From: Alphaproteobacteria bacterium
GTDB taxonomy: Bacteria > Pseudomonadota > Alphaproteobacteria > SHNJ01
DNA: 64,000 nt
NCBI GenBank assembly: GCA_004295055.1
Contig: SHNJ01000012.1
Location: 141,063 to 205,062 of the forward strand
Direction: 5' to 3'
The notes under the pieces were generated by a model. The model searched no databases. It saw only the letters and a program-made list of their open reading frames with translations, and was not told the DNA's origin. Within the stretch, counting starts at the first letter, position 1, and each line of letters begins with the position of its first letter. This document shows, piece by piece, positions 20,014 through 29,681 of the stretch. Both the position numbers and the translations under genes were made by a program.

Positions 20014-20847
20014 ATGTTGGCCGTGTTTAAAAAAATGCATGGGCTGGGCAATGATTTTGTGGTGCTCGATAGCCGGAAAAAGCCCCTGCCCCTTACCCTT
20101 AAAACCTTGCAACAAATCGCCAACCGTAAAACCGGGATTGGTTGCGATCAGGTCATCGTGCTGGAACCCCCGCGCGGCAAGGGCGCGGATGTGTTCATGC
20201 GCATCATCAATGCCGACGGGACCGAAGTGAACGCTTGCGGCAATGCCACGCGTTGCGTCGCCTGGGAATTGGGCGCGGAGAAAAAACAAAATCACATCAC
20301 CATTCAAACTGGCGCCGGATTATTGGAATGCGAAATCGCAGGCCGCAATTTGGTCAGCGTCGATATGGGCGCGGCGAAATTGGATTGGCGCGATATTCCA
20401 TTGCGCGATGCTTGCGATACCGCCGAAATTCCAATTGATTTGCCGTGCGCGGATTTGCCGAAACCGGTTGGAGTGAATGTCGGCAATCCACATGCGGTAT
20501 TTTTTATCAAAAATGTCGAATTTTTTGACGTCGCGAAATGGGGTCCGCAAATCGAAACCCATAAAATGTTTCCGGAAAAAACCAATGTCGAATTTGTGCA
20601 GATTTTGGACAAGGGCAGGGTGCGGATGCGGGTTTGGGAACGCGGCGCTGGCATTACCGATGCTTGCGGCACGGGCGCTTGCGCAACTGTGGTTGCGGCA
20701 GTGCGTAAAAATCTAACCGACCGGAAAATCGAAGTCATCATGGATGGCGGAAAGTTGATCGTGGAATATTTGCGCGATGGGCATGTGATGATGACAGGGC
20801 CGGTGGCGTTATCTTTTTCCGGCGAAATCGATTTGGAAGCCGCTTAA
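20014..20847 (+). CDS. dapF: Diaminopimelate epimerase
   Basis: 277 residues, beginning MLAVFKKMHGLGNDFVVLD. The two catalytic cysteines are Cys75 in NACGNATR and Cys218 in DACGTGACA. It converts LL- to meso-diaminopimelate for lysine and peptidoglycan. It is first in the dapF-mtaB-ftsY operon, a common alphaproteobacterial order, with 9 bases to mtaB. Confidence 0.97.
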   Translation: MLAVFKKMHGLGNDFVVLDSRKKPLPLTLKTLQQIANRKTGIGCDQVIVLEPPRGKGADVFMRIINADGTEVNACGNATRCVAWELGAEKKQNHITIQTGAGLLECEIAGRNLVSVDMGAAKLDWRDIPLRDACDTAEIPIDLPCADLPKPVGVNVGNPHAVFFIKNVEFFDVAKWGPQIETHKMFPEKTNVEFVQILDKGRVRMRVWERGAGITDACGTGACATVVAAVRKNLTDRKIEVIMDGGKLIVEYLRDGHVMMTGPVALSFSGEIDLEAA

Positions 20848-20856
20848 GGGAATGAT

Positions 20857-22101
20857 ATGAGCGATCCGCGTATTGTCACTTTTGGTTGCCGTTTAAATCA
20901 CTATGAATCTGAAGTGATGCGCGAACATGCGCGCGCCGGTGGATTGCAAAATACCATTATCGTCAATACTTGCGCGGTTACCAACGAAGCTGAACGCGAA
21001 GCGCGCCAGGCAATCCGCAAATTGCGCCGCGAAAATCCAGATGCTTATATCATCGCAACCGGCTGCGCGGTGCAAACCAATTCTAGCGAATTCGCCGCCA
21101 TGGCAGAAGTGAATAGGGTGCTGGGCAATGACGCGAAAATGAAGGCGGAAAGTTTTTTGCCGGATTTGGGCGAGCGGGTGATTGTAAACGACATTATGTC
21201 GGTGCGCGAAACCGCATCGCATTTATTGGCGGGATTTCAGGATCAATCGCGCGCTTTCATCCAGGTACAAAATGGCTGCGACCATCGTTGCACATTTTGT
21301 ATTATTCCATATGGCCGCGGCAATTCGCGGTCTACGCCGATTGGCGAAATCGTTACTCAAGTCCGCCAGTTGGTTACAAATGGTTACAATGAAATTGTGG
21401 TCAGCGGCGTCGATTTAACCAGTTATGGCAAGGATCTGCCAGGCGTGCCAACATTAGGCCAAATGCTGCGCCGGTTACTGGCGCTGGTGCCGGAATTGCC
21501 AAGATTACGTTTATCATCGGTCGATCCCGCCGAAATCGATGCGGATTTATGGCAGTTGATTGAAAATGAACCGCGCCTGATGCCGCATTTGCATATCAGT
21601 TTACAAGCGGGCGACGATATGGTGTTGAAACGCATGAAACGCCGCCATTTACGCCAAGACGTGATTGATTTCTGCACACGGGCGCGAGCAGCGCGGCCGG
21701 ATATGGTGTTCGGCGCCGATGTGATTGCTGGATTCCCAACCGAAACCGATGAGATGTTTGAAAACACCGCTCGCCTGATCGAAGAATGCGACATTATCCA
21801 TATGCATGTATTTCCCTATTCCGCGCGGCGCGGCACGCCAGCCGCCAAAATGCCGCAGGTCAAGGGCGATATTCGCAAATCCCGCGCCGCCAGATTGCGC
21901 GCCATCGGCGCCGCCAATTTACAGAAATTCTTGCAAAGCCGTCATGGACAGCGCGAGCAAATTTTAATCGAACGCGGCGGAATAGGGCACACGCGCCATT
22001 TTGCCGCCGTACAATTATCCGATACTAACGATCAATCCAAAGTCGGCCAGATTATCGAACGCACCATCATTTCGGCTGACGACAAAAGGTTATATGCATA
22101 A
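20857..22101 (+). CDS. mtaB: tRNA (N6-threonylcarbamoyladenosine37) methylthiotransferase
   Basis: 414 residues of the radical-SAM methylthiotransferase family. The auxiliary-cluster cysteines are Cys11 (FGCRLN), Cys39 (NTCAVT) and Cys70 (ATGCAVQ); the radical-SAM cluster is Cys141, Cys145 and Cys148 in CDHRCTFCIIP. The CRLN rather than CQMN context and length fit MtaB, which makes ms2t6A37, rather than MiaB. The last four bases form TAATG, with ftsY starting on the final A, so the genes are coupled. Confidence 0.93.
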   Translation: MSDPRIVTFGCRLNHYESEVMREHARAGGLQNTIIVNTCAVTNEAEREARQAIRKLRRENPDAYIIATGCAVQTNSSEFAAMAEVNRVLGNDAKMKAESFLPDLGERVIVNDIMSVRETASHLLAGFQDQSRAFIQVQNGCDHRCTFCIIPYGRGNSRSTPIGEIVTQVRQLVTNGYNEIVVSGVDLTSYGKDLPGVPTLGQMLRRLLALVPELPRLRLSSVDPAEIDADLWQLIENEPRLMPHLHISLQAGDDMVLKRMKRRHLRQDVIDFCTRARAARPDMVFGADVIAGFPTETDEMFENTARLIEECDIIHMHVFPYSARRGTPAAKMPQVKGDIRKSRAARLRAIGAANLQKFLQSRHGQREQILIERGGIGHTRHFAAVQLSDTNDQSKVGQIIERTIISADDKRLYA

Positions 22102-23096
22102 TGTTGCGATTATTCCGTAAAAAACAAGAATCTCGAACGTCCGCGGAAACCGCGCCGGAAGCCGCCAATGATGGCACCCAGGAAACCAACTGGCTGAAAC
22201 GGTTGAAACAAGGGTTACAAAAAAGCGCCGATAATTTAACGGCGCAAATCGATAATCTTGTCAACAAACGCAAATTGGACACGCAAACAATTTCTGAATT
22301 GGAAGAAATTTTGATCGCTGGCGATATGGGCGTCAGTATGTCGGCACAAATCGTCGCGGAGCTGGCGCAAAATAAATTCGATAAGGAAGTCGATGGCGCA
22401 GAACTGCGCCAGGAACTCGCCGCCATCATCGCTGGTAAATTAAAACCTTATTCGCGCGTGATTGAGATTGATGCCGCAAAATCGCCATTTGTGATTTTAG
22501 TGATTGGCGTTAACGGCGCCGGTAAAACCACCACCATCGGTAAATTGACCCATCATTTAAACCGGCAGGGACATAAAATTATGCTGGCCGCGGCCGACAC
22601 ATTCCGGGCAGCGGCAACCGAGCAATTGGATGTTTGGTGCAAACGCACCGGCAGCGCCAGTTTTTTCTATAAACCCAATGTCAGCGATCCGGCCGCATTG
22701 GCGTACGAGGCGTTACAATCGGCGCAAGGCGCATTCGATGTTTTAATCGTCGATACGGCAGGACGCCTGCACACGCGGACCAATTTGATGCAGGAATTGG
22801 AGAAAATTCCGCGCGTCTTGAAAAAAATCGCCGCCGATGCGCCGCACGAAACATTTTTGGTATTGGATGCCACCACCGGCCAAAACGCGATCGCCCAAGT
22901 TGAAAACTTCCATAAATCCGTGCCACTGACCGGACTGATTGTTACAAAACTGGATGGAACCGCGCGCGGCGGAGCGATTTTGGCGATTGCCGAGAAAACC
23001 AAAATTCCTGTGGTCGCCATTGGCGTCGGCGAGGGGATTGACGATTTGCAGCCGTTCGATCCGATCGCATTTGCCAATAACTTGCTCGGCATTTAA
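22101..23096 (+). CDS. ftsY: Signal recognition particle receptor FtsY
   Basis: 331 residues with the SRP GTPase motifs GVNGAGKTTTIGKL (about residue 135), DTAGRLHTR (about 218) and TKLDGTARGG (about 283). The acidic N-terminal extension is short (about 40 residues), as in many Alphaproteobacteria. It docks Ffh-bound nascent chains at the membrane. Overlaps mtaB by one base. Confidence 0.96.
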   Translation: MLRLFRKKQESRTSAETAPEAANDGTQETNWLKRLKQGLQKSADNLTAQIDNLVNKRKLDTQTISELEEILIAGDMGVSMSAQIVAELAQNKFDKEVDGAELRQELAAIIAGKLKPYSRVIEIDAAKSPFVILVIGVNGAGKTTTIGKLTHHLNRQGHKIMLAAADTFRAAATEQLDVWCKRTGSASFFYKPNVSDPAALAYEALQSAQGAFDVLIVDTAGRLHTRTNLMQELEKIPRVLKKIAADAPHETFLVLDATTGQNAIAQVENFHKSVPLTGLIVTKLDGTARGGAILAIAEKTKIPVVAIGVGEGIDDLQPFDPIAFANNLLGI

Positions 23097-23205
23097 ATCA
23101 AATTGCCCGGAAAAGAAAATGGCACCGTCGTAAAACGGCGCCAAGAGAAGTGATGGAGCTAAGGAAAAATTTTATCCCACTGAAGGGAATTCCGTTGCGG
23201 CCGTC

Positions 23206-23442
23206 TTAGACCACGATATTGACGAGTGACCCCCGTTGCGATGCGCCTGCATATGCATTGCGCGCCATCTGTTTGGCCCGGTCATTTTGATCGACAACCC
23301 GGTCCAATTGCCGTTCCGGCTTGATCGCTTCCCGTGTAACAACCGGTGCACTGCTTCTTTGTTCTTGCCGGGAAACTTCCGGTTTAAATCCTTGAGTCGC
23401 TGTGCCAACGTTTGTGTACGGGGTGTTTGAATTAATTTGCAT
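23206..23442 (-). CDS. Small hypothetical protein
   Basis: 78 residues from the ATG at 23442 (MQINSNTPYTNVG). This start is preferred to the one nine codons upstream because AAGGGGA lies between them at ribosome-site distance. The product is hydrophilic and glutamine/arginine-rich and ends RGSLVNIVV; the AYAGASQRGSLVNIVV ending has the look of a conserved C-terminal strand. Function unknown. No partner gene on this strand nearby. Confidence 0.6.
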   Translation of the reverse strand: MQINSNTPYTNVGTATQGFKPEVSRQEQRSSAPVVTREAIKPERQLDRVVDQNDRAKQMARNAYAGASQRGSLVNIVV

Positions 23443-23609
23443 AATTTCATTCCCCTTATTTCTATCCATTTAACCGGAAAACGGTTGAGAACTGGTTAAT
23501 CTGGAAAATCGGGGGGTATTTTGAATCTTCTGTGACATTTTAATATTTATTATTGTATTTCAATTACTTATTGATAGCGTGGGAATGCCTTGGTATGCAT
23601 TTTTGGGTT

Positions 23610-23630
23610 AAAACCGCTGCCGGTTTTTTT
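23610..23630 (+). terminator. Possible terminator or attenuator hairpin upstream of the DUF2336 gene
   Basis: Stem AAAACCG (23610-23616) / CGGTTTT (23621-23627) with loop CTGC and a further T run. It could end plus-strand read-through from ftsY, or act in the leader of the gene at 23733; the stem is A/T-heavy and short, so the call is weak. Confidence 0.35.
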
Positions 23631-23732
23631 AAGTGGCGTTTAGGTTTTCTCAACCTATTCCAGGCAAACTAAATTTAGGATTTTCAATTACTTCAGATTC
23701 CTTTGGGTTATCGAAAAAGGCGTGCCTGAGCA

Positions 23733-24905
23733 ATGACAACAACACAGAATGTTCCTGTGGACTTACTGAATCTTGTGCATTTGGCCGAAACCAAATCCGC
23801 CGAAGGCCGCAATGAATTATTCGGCCAGCTGAGCAATATCATGATCGATGGCCAGGTTACATCGTCCGACCAGGAACGGGCGATGATGGTCGATATTTTA
23901 AATAAATTGCTGCACGAAGTTGAAATGCAGGTGCGCCAGTCTTTGTCCAGCAAACTCGCTCGCGATGCCAAGGCGCCCAAAGAATTGGTCGTCATGCTGG
24001 CCAACGATACGATCGATGTAGCGCGGCCGATATTGCTGGAAAGCGATTTATTGAATGATGACGAACTGTTGGAAATTATCAAGCACCGCACCCAAGAGCA
24101 CCAAATGGCCGTCGCAATGCGCGAAAATGTATCCGAAGTCGTATCGAGCGCGCTGGTGGAAACGGGGCAAGAAGACGTTGTAACCACATTGCTGCAAAAT
24201 CCGTCGGCGCAAATTTCGCAAGCTACCTTGGAATATCTTGTGGAACAATCGGAACGGGTGGATTCTTATCAAACCCCGTTATTGTCGCGCGCCGATTTGA
24301 AACCCGATTTAGCCAAGAAAATGTATGTCTGGGTGTCCGATACATTGCGCAAAAAAATCGTTGCGGATTATAAGGTCGATCCCGCCACCATCGAAGCCGC
24401 CATGCTGGAATCAGTGGGCGATGCTGTGCGCGATGAAGGCGCGGATTCCAATAAAAAGACCATGGAATTGGTCGAAGCCATCAGTAAGACCAAGGAATTG
24501 ACTCCGGGTCTTTTGGCCAAAACATTGCGCGATGGCGAAATACCTTTATTTGTGGGCTTGTTCAGCAAAATGGTGGAGCTGGATATCGCCACCATGCGTA
24601 AAATAATTTTCGAGGCCGAGGGCGAAGTGATCGCGCTGGCTTGCAAGGCGATCGGTTTCGAGAATCATCAATTTTCCGATTTGTATAAATTGATCCGGAT
24701 TACGCGGTCCGGATCGCGCGATGTGCGGATCAATGAAATGTCGCATTTATTGTCGTATTACGAGCAAATGAAAAAAGTCACCGCGCAAAATATTCTGCGC
24801 AGCTGGCAGCGCGATTCCAGTTACCTTGACAACATCAACAAGGGCGACAAGAAACAAGCCGCCGGGCAGGCGTTGCGCCTGAACAAGCCCGGCGATAAGA
24901 AATAG
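23733..24905 (+). CDS. DUF2336 family protein
   Basis: 390 residues, nearly all alpha-helical, with HEAT-like repeats. Segments such as LLNLVHLAETKSAEGRNEL, VMLANDTIDVARPILLES and LSRADLKPDLAKKMYVWVS are typical of the alphaproteobacterial DUF2336 family, whose molecular function is not established. It is followed after 8 bases by a histidine kinase, so the two are almost certainly an operon; a role in signalling with that kinase is inference from position. No membrane segment or signal peptide. Confidence 0.85.
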   Translation: MTTTQNVPVDLLNLVHLAETKSAEGRNELFGQLSNIMIDGQVTSSDQERAMMVDILNKLLHEVEMQVRQSLSSKLARDAKAPKELVVMLANDTIDVARPILLESDLLNDDELLEIIKHRTQEHQMAVAMRENVSEVVSSALVETGQEDVVTTLLQNPSAQISQATLEYLVEQSERVDSYQTPLLSRADLKPDLAKKMYVWVSDTLRKKIVADYKVDPATIEAAMLESVGDAVRDEGADSNKKTMELVEAISKTKELTPGLLAKTLRDGEIPLFVGLFSKMVELDIATMRKIIFEAEGEVIALACKAIGFENHQFSDLYKLIRITRSGSRDVRINEMSHLLSYYEQMKKVTAQNILRSWQRDSSYLDNINKGDKKQAAGQALRLNKPGDKK

Positions 24906-24913
24906 CGGGGAAT

Positions 24914-26905
24914 ATGATGGCCCGCACCCCAAAGAAAAAAACGGGTAAAAAAACCGGCAAAAAACCCGCCCCAAAAATAAAATCAAAATCTATTTCCCTG
25001 CACAAAAGCAAAGTGCCGGTTAAAATCGAACTTCCAAGCCTGAACAGCATTTTGGAAGAAACGACGGAACATGCCGGGCCGGTGCGAATTGCCGACATTA
25101 GCGGCAATATTCTCTACAAAAACCGGACCTATAAGGAAGAAATAGAAGGCGGCGCACTGGAGCCGGATGCGCCTGATTTAATTGAAATTATTCAGCAATT
25201 GGAAATGCTGAATAATGCTTTGTCGTTCGATCTGCGGGTCAATCGCGAAGGTAAAGTTTATGTTTATCGAACCACACACCGCATGGTTGCTTTATCCCGC
25301 ACCACTGCTCGCGGCGTCATCAGTCAATTTCTGGATGTAACGGGCGAAGAACATATTAAATCGCGCCTGCAATTGACCCAGAGCCGCCTGGATGACGTGA
25401 TCAGGCTGTCGTCCGATTGGGTATGGGAAACCGACGATCAATTGCGCCTGACGGTGACTTCGCAGCGTATTTATGAATTGCTGGGATTCCACCCCCGCGA
25501 AATTATCGGCTGCGGCTTATTTTCGCTAGGCAACGTCAATGCGAATGAAATGGATACCGTTACCGGAAAACCGATTGCCGTGCAGCGCCTGACGCCGTTC
25601 CGCAATCTAAGTTTTTACGTCACCGACCGCGTGGGAAAAATTCATACGCTGCAATTAAGCGGCATGCCGAATTTCGATCGCCTGGATGGAAAATTTTTGG
25701 GCTATCGCGGCACCGCGCGCGATATCAGCGATGAATTGACCGCGAAATCCCAAGCGGAATTGCTGGAACGACGTCTGGGCCACGCGATTGAAACCATGTC
25801 CGAAGGGTTTGCATTATTCGACAAAAACGGCCATCTGATCCTGATCAACGGCATGATCCGCAACTTCTTTAACGCCACCGAACATTTACTGAAACAGGGA
25901 TTGCATCACACCGAATGGCTGCAACAAGCGGTTTTACGCCACGATGTCGATACGGGCGGAATGTCCGCGCAAGATTGGATCAACACGCGCAATCGGCATT
26001 TCATACAAACAGGCGCGCCGTTTGAATTCAAACTGGCGGATGGAAGATATTTATTGGCGCGCGATTACAAAACCGAGGAAGATGGCAGGGTTAGCATTTT
26101 CACCGACATTACCGAAATCAAGCACCGCGAAAATGAACTAACCGGCGCGCGGCTGGATGCGGAAAAAGCCAACAAGGCCAAGGGCGAGTTTTTCGCCAAA
26201 ATGAGCCACGAATTGCGAACGCCATTAAATGCGATCATCGGTTTTTCCGATATTATGAAAGAAGAACAATTAGGCGCGCTTGGCAATCCTCAATACAGAA
26301 TATATGCGCAGGATATTCACGATAGTTCCAGCCACTTATTGAACATCATCAATGATATTTTAGACGTATCCAAGGCCGAAGCCGGAAAATTGGAACTAGT
26401 GGAACAGAATGTCAGCGTTATTTCCGCGGTACAATCCACCATGCGCATGGTATGGCAAAAAGCGGAGTCGAACAATATCACGTTGGATGCCAGCGGCATC
26501 GATCCCAATATGGTGCTGCGCGTGGACAATAAAAAACTGCGGCAGATTCTGATTAATTTATTCTCGAATGCGGTCAAATTTACCATGCCTGGGGGATCGA
26601 TTACCGCCTTTACCGACATTGACCGCGCCGGGAACCCGGCGATTCATGTGCGCGATACCGGCATTGGCATGAATGAAGACGATATTCCAAAGGCATTGAC
26701 CGCATTTTCGCAAGTCAATAACCGCCTGACCCAAAAACACGAAGGCACCGGCCTTGGATTGCCGGTATGCGTCGCGCTGGCGGAATTGCACGGCGGTAAA
26801 TTGAATTTGCAAAGCGCGCCTGGCAAAGGCACGACCGTATCGATTACCTTTCCGGCACAGCGTCTGGTGAAAATACCGGCATCTGCGCGCCCGGCGGCGG
26901 AATAA
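24914..26905 (+). CDS. Soluble PAS-domain sensor histidine kinase (PleC/PdhS-like)
   Basis: 663 residues. A lysine-rich N-terminus (residues 1-35) precedes three PAS-like segments (about 50-150, 155-285 and 290-405), then a HisKA domain with the phosphoacceptor His432 in MSHELRTPLNAIIGFS and a HATPase domain with ILINLFSNAVKF, DTGIGM and GTGLGLP. The HisKA sequence (LLNIINDILDVSKAEAGKLEL) resembles alphaproteobacterial PleC/PdhS kinases that act on DivK-type regulators; this subgroup is inference. There is no membrane helix, so it senses inside the cell or is recruited by a partner, possibly the DUF2336 protein encoded just upstream. No cognate regulator is adjacent. Confidence 0.9.
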   Translation: MMARTPKKKTGKKTGKKPAPKIKSKSISLHKSKVPVKIELPSLNSILEETTEHAGPVRIADISGNILYKNRTYKEEIEGGALEPDAPDLIEIIQQLEMLNNALSFDLRVNREGKVYVYRTTHRMVALSRTTARGVISQFLDVTGEEHIKSRLQLTQSRLDDVIRLSSDWVWETDDQLRLTVTSQRIYELLGFHPREIIGCGLFSLGNVNANEMDTVTGKPIAVQRLTPFRNLSFYVTDRVGKIHTLQLSGMPNFDRLDGKFLGYRGTARDISDELTAKSQAELLERRLGHAIETMSEGFALFDKNGHLILINGMIRNFFNATEHLLKQGLHHTEWLQQAVLRHDVDTGGMSAQDWINTRNRHFIQTGAPFEFKLADGRYLLARDYKTEEDGRVSIFTDITEIKHRENELTGARLDAEKANKAKGEFFAKMSHELRTPLNAIIGFSDIMKEEQLGALGNPQYRIYAQDIHDSSSHLLNIINDILDVSKAEAGKLELVEQNVSVISAVQSTMRMVWQKAESNNITLDASGIDPNMVLRVDNKKLRQILINLFSNAVKFTMPGGSITAFTDIDRAGNPAIHVRDTGIGMNEDDIPKALTAFSQVNNRLTQKHEGTGLGLPVCVALAELHGGKLNLQSAPGKGTTVSITFPAQRLVKIPASARPAAE

Positions 26906-28123
26906 CTATCCGGCTTTTTTCATCGGCGATTTTTTAAGCGCGGCAATGCCCGGCAATTCCTTGCCCTCCAGCCATTCCAAAAATGCGCCGCCAGCGGTGG
27001 ATACATAAGACAATTTATCCATCACGCCTGCATGTTCCAGCGCCGATACGGTATCGCCGCCGCCTGCCACAGACAATAATTTTCCAGTCCCCGTCAAACG
27101 CGCGATTTCCTGCGCCACCGCGATAGTGCCGCGGTCAAATGGCGGCGTTTCAAAAACGCCAAGCGGCCCGTTCCACAATACGGTTTTGACATGCGCCAGT
27201 TTTTGCGCAATTTTCACGACGCTGGCCGGGCCAACATCCAAAATCATTTTATCGTTTGGAATCGCATTAACGGCGGCGATATCCGCGTGTACGTGCGCTT
27301 TTAATTCGGGCGCCACCATCGCATCGGTCGGCAACAAAATTTCTTTGCCCTGGGATTTTGCCTCAGCCAGGATTTTTTGCGCGATGCTGACCGATTCTTT
27401 ATCCACCAGCGATTTTCCGACATGCAATCCCTGAGCCACCAAGAATGTATTGGCCATCCCGCCGCCAACGGTCAAAATATCGACCTTGGACAAAAGGTTG
27501 AACAGCACATCGACTTTGGTTGAAACTTTGGCGCCACCAACAATGGCCATTGCCGGACGCAAAGTATTTTCCAAGGTTTTTTGCAAGGCTTCCAATTCCG
27601 CTTGCAACAAACGCCCAACGGCGGATGGCAATAAATGCGCCAGACCTTCCGTCGAGGCATGGGCGCGATGCGCGGCGGAAAACGCGTCATTCACATAAAA
27701 ATCGCCCAGTTCCGCCAGTTGCGCGGCAAAAGAAGGATCGTTTTTTTCCTCGCCAGCGTGGAATCGCACATTCTCGCATAACAAAATCTGTCCATTCGGA
27801 AGTTTCTGAATGGCCGCTTTTACAGGTTCGCCGACGCAATCATCCGCAAACGCCACCGGCTTGTTGCCCAACGCGCGGCTGAGTTCCGGCAACACAACAG
27901 CCAAAGAAAATTCCGGTTTTTTATGGCCATCCGGCCGGCCCAGGTGGGTCAGCAAAATCACTTTTGCGCCGCGCGCGGATAAATCCAAAATAGTTTTGGC
28001 CGATTTTTCGATTCTGGTTGCGTCGGTTATTTTCCCATCTTTAATCGGCACGTTATAGTCGACCCGCACCAGAACGGTTTTGCCGGCGACATTCAATTCA
28101 TCGATAGTTTTATAATTGCCCAT
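26906..28123 (-). CDS. pgk: Phosphoglycerate kinase
   Basis: 405 residues starting MGNYKTIDELNVAGKTVLVRVDYN, with the nucleotide site WNGPLGVFE and SVAGGGDTVSALEHAG near the C-terminus. Glycolytic enzyme transferring phosphate from 1,3-bisphosphoglycerate to ADP. AGGGAG precedes the ATG. It converges on the kinase gene, the stop codons abutting at 26905/26906, and follows xthA by 10 bases. Confidence 0.98.
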   Translation of the reverse strand: MGNYKTIDELNVAGKTVLVRVDYNVPIKDGKITDATRIEKSAKTILDLSARGAKVILLTHLGRPDGHKKPEFSLAVVLPELSRALGNKPVAFADDCVGEPVKAAIQKLPNGQILLCENVRFHAGEEKNDPSFAAQLAELGDFYVNDAFSAAHRAHASTEGLAHLLPSAVGRLLQAELEALQKTLENTLRPAMAIVGGAKVSTKVDVLFNLLSKVDILTVGGGMANTFLVAQGLHVGKSLVDKESVSIAQKILAEAKSQGKEILLPTDAMVAPELKAHVHADIAAVNAIPNDKMILDVGPASVVKIAQKLAHVKTVLWNGPLGVFETPPFDRGTIAVAQEIARLTGTGKLLSVAGGGDTVSALEHAGVMDKLSYVSTAGGAFLEWLEGKELPGIAALKKSPMKKAG

Positions 28124-28133
28124 GCTCTTCTCC

Positions 28134-28934
28134 CTAAAATTTCATTTCGACGCTGACCGGAACATGATCGGATGGCTGTTGCCAATCGCGGGCGTCTTTC
28201 AATATGTGATACGATTTTAAATTATTTTTCAAGTTTGGAGATACCCAAATATGATCTAGCCTGCGGCCACGATCCGATTTGCGCCAATCCTGGTTGCGGT
28301 AACTCCACCAGGTATAAAGCTTCTGATCGGCGGGAACGAAATGCCGGACCGCATCAACCCAATCATTGGCCGCCTGCATTTTTAACAATGATTCGACCTC
28401 GATCGGGGTATGCGATACCACATCCAGCAATTGTTTATGCGACCAAACATCCTGTTCCAGCGGCGCGATATTAAAATCACCCAGCAAAATCCGGCCGGTT
28501 TTACCGCATTTCATTTTTTTCCAGAATTTGCCGACTTCAGCGACGAAATCCAATTTATGGCCGAATTTGTCATTCACCGCGCGGTCCGGAATATCGCCGC
28601 CGGCGGGGATGTATAAATTATGGATTTCCACGCCATTGGGCAAACGTCCGGAAATGCCGCGGCAGTCCTGTTTATCGCACCAGTAAGGCGTATCGATTTT
28701 CTCCAGCGGCACTTTAGACAGCAACGCCACGCCATTATAGGATTTCATGCCGGTAAATAATTGATGCGTATATCCGGCGTCTTTCAACGCCTGCCCGGGG
28801 AAAAATTCGTCCAGCGTTTTAGTTTCCTGTAACGCCAGCACATCCGGTTTTTGATCTTTTAGAAACTGCAGCACCAAGGGTAATCGCAGGCGAACCGAAT
28901 TGATATTCCACGTGCTGACTTTTAACTTTTTCAT
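28134..28934 (-). CDS. xthA: Exodeoxyribonuclease III family AP endonuclease
   Basis: 266 residues from the ATG at 28934, which overlaps the preceding gene's stop as TGATG. Motifs of the exonuclease III/APE1 fold: STWNINSVR (residues 7-15), ALQETK, LYIPAGG, GDFNIAP, and the terminal SDHVPV. It cleaves at abasic sites and degrades 3' ends of duplex DNA in base excision repair. Together with the uracil-DNA glycosylase at 46305 it gives two repair enzymes in the window. Confidence 0.93.
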   Translation of the reverse strand: MKKLKVSTWNINSVRLRLPLVLQFLKDQKPDVLALQETKTLDEFFPGQALKDAGYTHQLFTGMKSYNGVALLSKVPLEKIDTPYWCDKQDCRGISGRLPNGVEIHNLYIPAGGDIPDRAVNDKFGHKLDFVAEVGKFWKKMKCGKTGRILLGDFNIAPLEQDVWSHKQLLDVVSHTPIEVESLLKMQAANDWVDAVRHFVPADQKLYTWWSYRNQDWRKSDRGRRLDHIWVSPNLKNNLKSYHILKDARDWQQPSDHVPVSVEMKF

Positions 28935-29641
28935 CAAACAATCTTGGCTTTCAATTGCAGAAAACTATCCAACTTGGCCGCCAATATATCGCCTTTCTGA
29001 ACGGCGTTGACGCCTTCGGGCGTGCCGGTAAAAATAAGATCGCCGGCCTTCAATTCTATGTATTGCGATAAATGGGCGATAATTTCAGGGATATTCCAAA
29101 TCATATCGGATATTTTTCCATGCTGGCGCACGATGCCATTGACCTGCAATTCCATGCTGCAATGTTCAATTGTCGATATTTCTTTGGCCGGTATAATCGG
29201 CGATATTGGCGCGCCGTAATCGAATCCCTTGGCCATATCCCATGGCTGGCCTTTTTCCTTGGCTAAATTCTGCAAATCGCGCCGCGTTAAATCGAGGCCG
29301 AGAGCATAGCCAAACACCGATTTTCCAGCCGCGGGCGCGGACAAATTACTGCCACCAGAGCCCAAAGCCACCACCAGTTCAATTTCATGGTGCAGATTTT
29401 TAGTCATTAAGGGATAAGGAACGGCCACTTCTTGATCGAAGCTGGCGGCCACCAGCAATGTGTCATTGGGTTTGGTAAAAAAGAACGGTTCTTCCTTGGA
29501 ATCGCCTTTCCATCCCATTTCCTTGGCATGGGCGGCATAATTGCGCCCGGCGCAAAACACGCGCCGCACCGGAAAATGGCCCGATTGGCCCAACACCGGA
29601 ATTCCAACAATACCTGCGGTTGGCGGAAATATATATGGCAT
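28934..29641 (-). CDS. Fumarylacetoacetate hydrolase family protein
   Basis: 235 residues of the FAH superfamily. Metal-binding acidic residues lie in HHEIELVVALG (about residues 84-94), with GYALGLDLTRRDLQ and the C-terminal FTGTPEGV loop. The size and sequence are closest to acylpyruvase/fumarylpyruvate hydrolase-type members that act on small 2,4-dioxo acids, including oxaloacetate; the exact substrate cannot be read. Coupled to xthA by a one-base stop/start overlap; a metabolic link between the two is not evident. Confidence 0.88.
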   Translation of the reverse strand: MPYIFPPTAGIVGIPVLGQSGHFPVRRVFCAGRNYAAHAKEMGWKGDSKEEPFFFTKPNDTLLVAASFDQEVAVPYPLMTKNLHHEIELVVALGSGGSNLSAPAAGKSVFGYALGLDLTRRDLQNLAKEKGQPWDMAKGFDYGAPISPIIPAKEISTIEHCSMELQVNGIVRQHGKISDMIWNIPEIIAHLSQYIELKAGDLIFTGTPEGVNAVQKGDILAAKLDSFLQLKAKIV

Positions 29642-29681
29642 AACGCCAGATATAGCGCAGCATTGCCGTAAAATCTATGGG

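Noticed and set aside
23119..23145. Hairpin GGCACCGT / ACGGCGCC after ftsY
   Set aside because: One mismatch and no T run after it, so it is not called as a terminator.
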